Positions 55,301 through 64,000 of a stretch of DNA of 64,000 nucleotides are shown one piece after another; the first letter of the stretch is position 1; each line of letters begins with the position of its first letter. The notes under the pieces are model-generated. The model was not told the origin of the DNA, searched no databases, and was given only the letters and a program-made list of their open reading frames with translations. This DNA is from Patiria miniata (Eukaryota > Echinodermata > Asteroidea > Valvatida > Asterinidae). The position numbers and the translations under genes are program-made. The stretch is taken from positions 1,817,501-1,881,500 of the forward strand of contig NW_024037057.1 in NCBI RefSeq assembly GCF_015706575.1, in the 5' to 3' direction.

Positions 55301-57150
55301 TGACTAGAAAAGGTTGTTGGGTTCGTTTCCAAATTCAGTTATTTGCAGATTGACTGATTATCAGTTGCACCCAGCTGACCCTGAATGGCTAGTCAAATTT
55401 AACTGGTTTCTAGTCAAATCTGACTAATGCTTTTTTAGAGTAATGCATGATGATTTGGTGAGCTGGTATCCCGCAGCTAAAAAAAGAAGTTTTAATCACA
55501 ATTTTGTGTGCAAGCCTACAGCTATACGAATGGATTAAATTCGTGTCCAACCTTTCAAAGGATTTTTCTGCAAATTTTATTGCCGCAACATACATTTCAG
55601 TTCGTGAAAACGACAAAGTGTCCTATTACGCCTCAATATCCGATTGACCCTTCTGACTGTTAATCAAACCATGCACACTGACTAATAAATCACGATTCTT
55701 TGGTCAGACTGTTATACTATAGCTCGATCAAACTGGCTCGCAAACAGAAGTGACCACAAGCGGGCGGGGCTTATGCTACATCATTGCATATATCACAAAT
55801 GAGACTCCACATGTAATAGTTGGATTGCCACGAGGCCTCCGCCCAGAATGCTGATTATTTGAATACTGTAATATTATTGGTCGCTTCTCAAAAGGTACGT
55901 GAGCGCTATTGGACGTGTGCAAACCTTGGTCCTCCTTGAATGCCTCAATAACATGCCGCGCAACAAAGTATTTTCCCATTACACAATCTACGGACTGCCA
56001 AAACTTTCCAACAAGCCCGGCAGATTACACACAAGCGGTATTTTCTCCGGATAAATTACTAGCGGATTCCTGTTTGTACTTGCCGTTGAGAGGCCCATCC
56101 ATTCCCTGTCCTTTTCGTCCCGAGGCATTATCGTTTGCTTTTGGTACGACTGTTTGAAAACTGCCTAGCCAAGACCGTTTATCAGAAAGCTGAAAGGTAA
56201 GCTTCTTGAAAGGCTTTTACATTTTAGTTGCACAACTAAAAAATGTAAAACGATGGGCTGAGAAGATCCACAATGTCTTGATATTTATTGGATCTTTTCA
56301 TCCCTTATCAAAGCTTAAAGTTCTACTTGCGCAACTGGATCGTTATGAATTCGCCGAAATGCGTATGTTTTGTAGCTCAATCTGGCGCTTTCCATGATGT
56401 TGTTTCCCTTTAAGAACATTAAGTTTGTTTTATTGAAAGCGTGGATTGGAATTTACATCAATGGCTTATAATTAAAATGGCGACGACATTGTATGTAATC
56501 ATGCTTGAGATTTTTCTGTTTCATGTTGATAGACTATTGCAAAATTGACGATTAGAAAAAAAACTTTCAAGCTTGATTGCAATATTGTTATAGCGAATGA
56601 AATATATTGTATCTCCAATAAAAGGACATCCAACATTATTATTATTTACATGAAGCTTCCTTTAAATACATGTATTAAAAGAAAGCTTATGAATCGGGCT
56701 TTTACATCTTAGATTTTGAAAGTGCTACTTGCAGAAATTCACTAAAACAATGGTCCTTAAATTTGGGTTTCCTTCTTTTTTTTTACTCATCGGTTTTGTG
56801 TGTGTGTGTGCGTGTTTTTTTTTTTTTTTTACGAAAGCACACAATACGCTGATAAATTTGTACTACTATAGGCCTCATTTAAATAACAAAATGTGACATT
56901 TCTAATTGTGCCATAAGATAAGTCAATGTATTTTTTTTTGGCGATTTTCTAATTCGAGGTTTCGTTTACAGGAGGGGTTTTAAGCATCATCGTCCGACCT
57001 TCTGACTCAATGTGCAAGTTAATGCCTGATATTTAAGTACAGAATGTCAAGCTCTCTTACATGCGTCCATATGTTGTATATATACATGTAAGTCAAGATT
57101 TTGAAAGTGGTTTGGATAAAAGCATACCATCCCTCCCCTAACGAAGTAAA
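52331..57150. other. Intergenic DNA, no gene recognised
   Basis: AT-rich sequence between the two receptor genes. A more GC-rich patch with a GACTTGACTCGAGTCGGAC stretch lies at 54640-54910. Simple TG and poly-T tracts occur at 56795-56830. Small open frames on both strands have no recognisable product. Confidence 0.6.
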
Positions 57151-57153
57151 TCA

Positions 57154-57160
57154 TATATAA
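57154..57160 (+). promoter_or_regulatory. Candidate TATA box of the second receptor gene
   Basis: TATATAA, followed about 25 bp later by a plausible initiator (CGCATATTCC) and then by a short stretch ending in a good splice donor. Placement upstream of the signal-peptide exon supports the call; it is an inference. Confidence 0.4.
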
Positions 57161-57183
57161 GTGTGAACTTTGGAACTGCTCGC

Positions 57184-57260
57184 ATATTCCAACACTTAAT
57201 CCTGCTAAACGATCAAGAGCATACAGACTCTCTTGGACACATCAGAGGAATCGCTGACAG
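57184..57260 (+). other. Candidate 5' UTR exon of the second receptor gene
   Basis: About 77 bp from the presumed start site to GCTGACAG/GTAGGT, a strong donor. It contains no ATG, as expected for a non-coding leader, and would splice to the acceptor at 60794 just before the signal-peptide ATG, across a 3.5-kb intron. Confidence 0.4.
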
Positions 57261-60200
57261 GTAGGTGTTATGATTTCTTAACCTGATCTTTTTTGTCACT
57301 TGAAGTGAGCTGTTTTTGACCGAACTCTTTTAATACTAATCATAATGGTTTGTCACCTTTCGTATCAAGGTTTGCGTCATTGTCGCCTGCCGAATCGTGG
57401 GTCATTATCAATATTGTTGTTTTTATGGCATGACCCTTGTCCACCTTATTCAGTTTCGCATTGGCCTTCGATGTCGTTCAGATGTTATCATTCCTATTAT
57501 TTTTGAAATGATCATGGTAATCATCCACAAACGTATGTCGTGGTCGTCGTCGTTATCATTTTAGATTTTTGCAGTCCTACTTGTCTCTATAGTTGTCGCT
57601 ATCAATTCCATCTTTTCAGTGTAGTCATCTTTGTCATTGCCCTTGTCATCTGAATCATCGTCATTGACAATATTATTGTAATACTATACTTAACTATCGG
57701 AAATTATCTTTCTTCACGATAACTGTCGCTTGCCCTCAATATTGCTGTCACCAGTGTCGCCAAAGTAACAACAAAAGTATCGTGACTTTTGCAATCATCT
57801 CTATAAGCGGTACAGTGACAATACGTCGCGCTCTTCAATATGTCATCCTGTCACCACCCGTCATCTTTGAGAACCTTCCTTGTGTGTTGTGTTGCTTTCA
57901 AAATGATGAACATGTCACTTTCTCCTAGCAAAACCATTAAGAAATGTTTGTTCCCTAGTAGTCACTCATTGTAATTGGCTTTTCCGTTTTGTGGAAAAAA
58001 GCCTGCGTTTTTCTTCTGATTTTCTTTTCTGTTCTTATTCTTGTTCTTTCAACCGAAATCCTATTTGCTTTGTTTATGTTCATTTCTGGTAGCTCTTTTG
58101 ACATTAAACAGACTTCAATCTTGATCAAACTTAACACAATCAAAGACCATAATAGCACAGACGGTTCGCGAAGATGAACGTCATGATAACGTCATCATAT
58201 ATCATGTGAGGTGATCTTAAAGGTGCAACTGGCAACAGTTTATATCTAGACTATGACAAGGCCGCTTGGGTCGAAACTTTGCATGTACATAGTCAGGGAT
58301 GTGTTAAAGACGAACATTGAAGGAAAATCATGATGACGTCATCATTTGAGTGTTATTTATGGTTCAATGTTTTCGTCTCATCTGCATATCTCAAGAACCA
58401 AACATGCTACATTCTAAACATTGACATGACTATAGGCAATCATATACTCAAACAGTCTTCATACGGAGAAGACACATGTTCTGTTCATAAACAGATGCAA
58501 TAGACCTCTAGGTAACACTAATATTGCTTAAACGAGCTTCGGAATATACAAACAGTATTTCTCGCCAATAAAAAAAAAGTTGTAGTTTAGGGAGACAAGG
58601 TAGCTTAGCGAGACATGTAAATGCCTCCTTAATGTGTGAGGTCCTATCTTGGGCATAATTTAAAGTCACAAATAGCCCATATCGATTCCGTGTGATGCAA
58701 AACTCAAATTTACTCAGTTTGTTCAGGTTAGGTTCAGTTTAGGCTAGGGTTCAGTGTTATTACAGTTTTTTTAGCGCACACATTTACGTGTCTCACAAAG
58801 GTACCATTGCCCGTGATCTAAAACGTTGTAATTTTATTGAGATTGATGGGTGTCCGATGTTGATAACAGATCATTTACACTATGATTACAATCAAAATAG
58901 GCTAGATGTTGGCAAACGGTCTGAATATTGAGTCGCAGTTAAAAAAAAAAAGGGAAGAGAGCAAAAAGTACAGAGACTTGGCAACCGGTGTAATGGAGAT
59001 GTGTTACGTGACTTAATCAAGCCAGTCACGGACAGACAACTCATAAATCAACACACAGTCTTCCGCCGGCTCGTCCAAATCCCCTTCACCCGCAACCGGC
59101 TGGTCTTTGTACCGTACAACCGGCGCTAGTACTTCCTTAATTTTCATCAACACAATTAATTGGAGATGACATGCACTGCATCTCTTGTAGAGAATAACCA
59201 TGAGAGTGGCGCCGACATTTCTAGCCTGCCCTTTTGGTTGTTTCCGTGCCGTTATGTGATCTTTGAAGCGAGCTTCTTTGGTTTAAGATGTGAACATTGA
59301 AGTACATATGAAGTGATGTTCAGCTGAAACTGTCGCCTTTGTTTTGTGTAGGCGTAACGGCTCTTGTGTAGACGTGAATATTCTTCTCGCAATTCAGTGA
59401 TCAAATATTGATTCCCGTAAGGGGTGGATAATTTCAGTGGTTTACCAGCACGTGATGTCTGATAATCCCTTTGTTTCCCAGAAGTTGTCTTCTAAAAGTC
59501 CCATTAATTTTCTGTTATTGGGTTTCTTTGAAATTAATACTTCAGTCACCTTAACGAGGTCTTTAATGAAATTCAGATTAATCATTAACAATAATGCTAA
59601 AATAATTAACGGTTGGCTTGACAGGACTTCCGACGTTTATGTACTTACATAATATTGAGGCGCTCTGGCAAAATGGGACAAATTAAGCATGCATGCAACA
59701 GTGGATAAAAGATGCAGAAAACCAAATGATTATTTTTCTCGCTTTTTCACAATTATTGATATTTACTACACTATTGTTGATATGATACTACCATATTTTA
59801 AGCAGTAGCATAACTCTTGTGGGGGAACAGTGGGCACCTTTAATTTACATGATGTTGTTTCTGTAAAAAACTCGAAACTTTAAAGGGCCCATGAACTGAA
59901 TATATCTTAGGAAGTTATTTTAGCTACTTTCTAATCATATTTAATGTATGAAAACTAATTGATCCTTTTTGGTTAATTTTACTGAAAAGTACACTTCTTT
60001 AAATATTTAAAATAGTCCATGCTTTTCCAGACAACTGAGGGGGCTCTTGCCGTGATGTCATTTCAATGAGACACTGTGTACATTTTATGTTTTTCTCTTG
60101 AAATTGTGAACCCAAACATTTGCTCCTTTTTTGAAAAACAAAATGTGAAAAAAAAATTGTTCATTGGCTTACTGCCATGTACTGACACAACTTCGAATCA

Positions 60201-60794
60201 CTAAAGAAAAGAAAGTTACAACAGCAAAATATCCAAAATTCTGGCAACTTTTTGTGCAAAAAACAATTGCAACATTTAGGTTTCTGCCTGATATTGCTCA
60301 TTAACATGGGAATTCGCATCAGAATGATAACCAAAAAGTACCAACATACCTTGAAAAACGGCGAAATAAAAACTAAAAATAAGAATAAATGGGACGTAAA
60401 GGTGCATTTTCAAAAAGTGCATTTAAACAATAACATTTCATGGCCATTTAAGGTTATTTTCTCAGCATTTTACTTTTTTTGACATGTCGATAAATGCAAA
60501 CCATAAACAGCTATAACTTATTAACGGAAAGTCTGATTAAAGTACAACAAGGAATATTTCAAGCAGCATTTTAATCTCGTCTTAATACTCACAGACCCTC
60601 ATTTCGACCTCTGCCTTTATCTGGCTCTTCTTCCCAGAACGCACTTTAGCTGAAGGGACCTTGCACTTTGAAAATCAGGGCCTTTTAAAACTGCACATTA
60701 AAGGCTGCCGGTTTGCCTGGATGATAATTGATTGGAAATGTGGATGAAGTTAATGTACTGAATGAATGATTCGTACTTTTTGTTCACCCTTCAG
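57261..60794. other. Presumed first intron of the second gene
   Basis: TCAT/GTCGT-rich low-complexity sequence at 57380-57850, a GATGACGTCATCAT palindrome near 58335 (a similar GTGACGTCATCAT occurs near 15820) and otherwise unremarkable AT-rich DNA. A possible minus-strand exon at 59013-59201 is noted separately. Confidence 0.5.
59013..59140 (-). other. Possible isolated minus-strand coding fragment
   Basis: On the minus strand a stretch after a possible acceptor (ATTAAG near 59140) encodes about 40 residues, EVLAPVVRYKDQPVAGEGDL ... YELSVRDWLD, ending in a stop. The sequence is more GC-rich and protein-like than its surroundings, but I recognise no family and find no partner exon. It could be the last exon of an unseen gene, a retrocopy remnant, or chance. 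Confidence 0.2.
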
Positions 60795-60797
60795 ACG

Positions 60798-60885
60798 ATG
60801 GGTCCGTTCACATTTATCCGCCTTGCACTCATCCAGTGGTTGATGATGGCCGCCATCAAGCCACACTGCTGGGCGACTTTTCCAG
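60798..60885 (+). CDS. Second gene: signal-peptide exon
   Basis: ATG three bases after an acceptor (CCTTCAG), 29 codons and one base, donor GTACTA. MGPFTFIRLALIQWLMMAAI followed by KPHCWA is a plausible signal peptide with cleavage near CWA. The AG acceptor before the ATG implies an upstream non-coding exon. Confidence 0.75.
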
Positions 60886-62663
60886 GTACTACAAGGGACA
60901 AAGCTATTGTTTGTCATATTCGTATCACAAATTGAAATGGCGCTTCCCTGTAAACTAGATTTTACATTAGGTTTCGGTGCTATAACAGCCTATACATGAT
61001 GTATGGGAACAACCCAAAGCATGTTAATTAAGCATTAGTCAATAACGACGAAATTACAGGTCAAATCAGAGGGATGAGAGTAGGCAAGGACATTAGAATA
61101 CCGTCTTTAATAACAATCCGTTGATTCTTTTGAAACTTTCGGTGGGAGTAAAACTCTCAGTTGGAAGGTAAACGGCATAGTGCCAAATTCAGTTATTGTT
61201 TATTAAAAACAAAACTTGAAGCAGAAGTTGCTTGCATTTTCGGAGAGAAACCAATCGAATTTCTCTGTCAACACAGCAAAACCTTCAAAATGTAGCTCAC
61301 GGGCAAGCTAGCTTGATATTCTCTTGCCGGTTGCTTATTTATGGCACGTTGCAAATGATTTACTGAAAACAAAAAGAGAAGAGGGTCACATATTCATTAT
61401 TTCTGTTTCTTGTGACAACAACCGTTTCTAGACAACAAACGTTTCTTGTGACAATAGACGTTATCTTCTTCGAATGATATTTAATTGTTGCTTACTCCTT
61501 TTTGTTCGTATCCCGCTGTTTTTTTTGTGTTGTTTCCTTTTCGTTTTGTTTTGGCTTAACATAAAATTAATAACTTGTCATTTTGTTTGTTGGCTTCCTT
61601 TAATTAAATGCAGAATCGGCATGCACGGAAATTCTCCTCGTTCCCGGGGCCGTTCCCGTGACCCTCTCCCCATCCACCTCCGTCCTGAGCTCTGTTCACG
61701 GAGAAGACGGCTTAGCGTTCTTCTGTTGGTCGGTCTGGACCGCGCCAGGCGAGCAAGTGCACGCCCGTCTCCGCTTCGTGGAGAATTACCCCGGGGAAAT
61801 CCTCTTCGACGCCGTGGACTTGAACACTTCACTCCGAGACCCGCTGGCATCCGGAACGAGGAACCCAAAAGTTATGTACGCACCATTCGCAGAACTGGGA
61901 ATCGCCGTTAAGCTGCCCACGAAGTCGAATGCGACATTCAGCATTGAGGTGAATTCGATTGGAATGGGTATTTTGCGTAAGTATATTCTCATCCCATATA
62001 ATTCATTTGTCATGGTTCATGATGGGCCTTCTAACACAGAGCAAAAGTCTCATTAATCTCAAGATTTTTTTCTGTCCAAGTGGTTCCGTTTCATCTGGAG
62101 GCCTGATGAAAGCCTTGCGTTTATAACGGTAGGTACTATAAGCCAAACGCATGTTAATTAAGCAATTTCATTGAAATATGCACAACGAGATTCCGAATGA
62201 TTGATAAATTGATACAAATACCACACGTGTTCATATGATTGTCTTCAATACCCAATTTAAGGAAATCAATCAGTCGTAACACGGAGTTGACTGCCTACAG
62301 AAGTGCTTCTGACTAGTTTAGCAACCTAAGAGAAAATATTAACTACAGCCACCGGAACCTAAGTTTTCTCTTCCCTTTAACCCCAATTCTAGTCAGTCGA
62401 TTTGAACATACGTTTGGGGCTCATCAGCGTGAAAGCGGCAACATGGCGCCTTATGATGGTGCTTCGATATCTGAAGTGTTTTCTCTTGATTTTCTTGGTC
62501 CGGAGGCCTTTGGTGATGAGACCCATGACGCTATTTGACTTATTTGTTTGTGTTTATAAAGCTATCTGTGGACCGTTGGAACATCTTTGTGAGCGCGGAG
62601 CCACTTTCTGCGTTGATGATGATGTCAGTTGTCTTTGCTTGTGGAACATGGCGGCTGATTGTG
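60798..62663 (+). CDS. Second giant receptor gene, N-terminal part (signal peptide, CUB, EGF-like)
   Basis: Three phase-compatible exons on the plus strand, 9.9 kb downstream of and in the same orientation as the first receptor gene. They encode a signal peptide, a CUB and an EGF-like module that is 28/34 identical to the first readable exon of gene 1. The gene continues beyond the window; in gene 1 the next exon lies 3.8 kb further, so its absence here is expected. It is presumably a tandem duplicate with CUB, LDLa, LRR and 7TM modules to follow, which is inference. It also supplies the likely start of gene 1. Confidence 0.8.
61614..61976 (+). CDS. Second gene: N-terminal CUB exon
   Basis: Phase 1-1 exon of 121 codons, acceptor ATGCAG, donor GTAAGT. 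It opens SACTEILLVPGAVPVTLSP and contains FFCWSVWTAPGEQVHARL, the CxW strand and PG turn seen in the CUBs of gene 1. Sequons NTS and NAT. It joins in frame to both neighbouring exons. Confidence 0.88.
62562..62663 (+). CDS. Second gene: EGF-like exon
   Basis: Same length (102 bp), phase and six-cysteine spacing as 14317-14418. Acceptor TATAAAG, donor GTAAGTGC, also matching gene 1 around the donor. Six residue differences out of 34. Confidence 0.9.
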
Positions 62664-64000
62664 GTAAGTGCTACTAAACCAGCCTACGCTAAACTGTGTC
62701 CGTCACCACTCTAGGAGACAATATACTGCCATAAAGTTGAGAGAGAAATATCATGATATTGGGAAGTTATATTCGTATTTCTTCGTCTTCTCCGCCCGCA
62801 ATTCACCTTCGAATCCTAACACGGGGCTTTCAATAATTAGGCCTTTGTTCCGTGTTTTTTTTTAGCGGAGGAAAACTGTTCAAGTGATTCAACTTATCCA
62901 ATTCTTGCTTCACTCCGTCATGGTTGTCCGTATCTGGGTTTCTACAATATTATGTGCTTAGTTCAGTGAATGCATGCTCAATTCGAAGAACTATAAAAGT
63001 TACTACAAGAGAGAATCAAAGTAAAAAAAACTCCAAGATTTTTTTCCATTAAACTGCCTGTCAGAGCCCGAACCCATATTGAGTATATATTGAGTCCATT
63101 TGAAGGTCTAACTTCGTAAAATGAGACACAGTTTATGAAAGCTTGGATATTTTATGACACATTTGGGCGATTGATATTATATGTAGGTGTCATGGCCTCG
63201 AGGTCTAGAGCATTGGATTCGTGGTCTGCTGATAATTCTACAGCTTGTGGGTTCGGGTCCAGCCTGAGGTTGTACTGCCTGTGTAAAGGGCAAGCTAGTT
63301 TGTCACTAAATGCTTCCCCTCACCGAAGTAATTTGGTTACAAGTGAGAGATCAGAGATGGTTATTGGATGATAGGAAATGACCCGATCACTTTTTTGAAA
63401 TAGTCAGGATTAATCTTCTTACTTCGTACGTCTTTCAGTACGTCTTTTTTATTTTTTACAACAATTCATCGTCGGTCCTAACAGTGCATAGTATAAATTT
63501 GTAATTTTGAGCATATACATGTACATGTTTGTGGTGCATGTTACTCTGCCGTCATTATAACATCATCGGATGATCAGATATCACATTACAAGCGACTTTA
63601 ATTTAAACGAAAAAAAAAATTACCATCTTCTTTCACTTTTACCTCTTGAACAAAATAATAAATGATGGTCGTATTTTGTAAACAGATAGATCATATTAAC
63701 AAACTTTTGTCGTGTGTTAGGTGTCGCTGGCCCATTACATCTGGGGCTTCCTGAATTTTCAGACTAAGGTGAATTTTAAAATACAGATCCGATCACCAGT
63801 GTTTGCGACTCAACCTACGCTAATTTGTAGTTGTGATAGAGTTAAGCTGATTTTTTTCCAACGTGAAAACATCGAGTTGTACAATAATCTCCAGGGAGCT
63901 GAGATGATTCATGAAATGATTCATTGGCCAAGCGAGCTCTGTAATAATGATGTAGCGTGTTGAGTGCACCAATGGGCTTTATATATACACACACTTTTAC
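62664..64000. other. Start of the intron after the EGF-like exon
   Basis: No further exon is supported. A frame at 63721-63963 follows an AG but runs into a stop when read in the required phase, and lacks CUB residues. Confidence 0.55.
63185..63370 (+). mobile_element. tRNA-derived SINE-like sequence
   Basis: CATGGCCTCGAGGTCTAGAG resembles a polymerase III A box region and GGGTTCGGGTCC, about 45 bp later, a B box, together like a degraded tRNA. It is followed by a unique body (AAATGCTTCCCCTCACCGAA). A functional tRNA is unlikely because stems are not well paired. No target duplication was identified. Confidence 0.5.

Noticed and set aside
63721..63963. Candidate next exon of the second gene
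   Set aside because: In the phase required after the EGF-like exon it reaches a stop after about 15 codons and shows no CUB pattern.

Overview
The window is eukaryotic (metazoan) genomic DNA. Coding sequence occurs as short exons with GT-AG borders inside long AT-rich introns, and the protein modules (CUB, LDL-receptor class A, leucine-rich repeats, rhodopsin-type seven-transmembrane domain) are animal extracellular and receptor modules. The receptor family (type C leucine-rich GPCRs, the relaxin-receptor/GRL101 group), intron sizes, MITE-rich introns and base composition suggest a marine invertebrate, most likely an echinoderm or another invertebrate deuterostome. The species cannot be fixed from the sequence.

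Layout. 1-10183: a satellite array of about 47 head-to-tail 218-bp monomers. 10184-10683: exactly 500 N, an assembly gap. 10684-14316: no recognisable gene, several dispersed repeats. 14317-50935 (+): one very large receptor gene, of which 30 exons could be read directly. They splice into one uninterrupted frame of about 2,083 residues. Its upstream end (signal peptide and probably one more CUB) is missing. 50936-57150: 3' UTR and intergenic DNA with nothing recognisable. 57154-60797: candidate TATA box, 5' UTR exon and intron of a second gene. 60798-62663 (+): first three coding exons (signal peptide, CUB, EGF-like) of a tandem paralogue that runs off the right end.

The receptor. From N to C terminus the readable part is: EGF-like, then eight CUB-type modules alternating with twelve full LDLa modules and one half LDLa, then an LRR N-cap, five LRRs, a Cys-Cys hinge and a 7TM domain. 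The basic unit is CUB-LDLa-LDLa, and almost every unit exon is symmetrical phase 1-1, so the ectodomain looks built by repeated exon-group duplication. The 7TM exon resembles type C LGRs (relaxin-family receptors RXFP1/2 and GRL101), but the ectodomain is much larger and carries CUB domains those receptors lack. The second gene begins with the module order expected for the lost start of the first, which supports a head-to-tail pair of giant receptors. This pair is the most interesting content of the window.

The introns and flanks carry several recognisable mobile-element remains: a 241-bp element in three copies, a MITE interrupted by another repeat, a roughly 550-bp foldback element, a 5'-truncated LINE with target-site duplication, a tRNA-derived SINE-like sequence and several inverted-repeat elements. 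None of the many open frames in the satellite is a gene.
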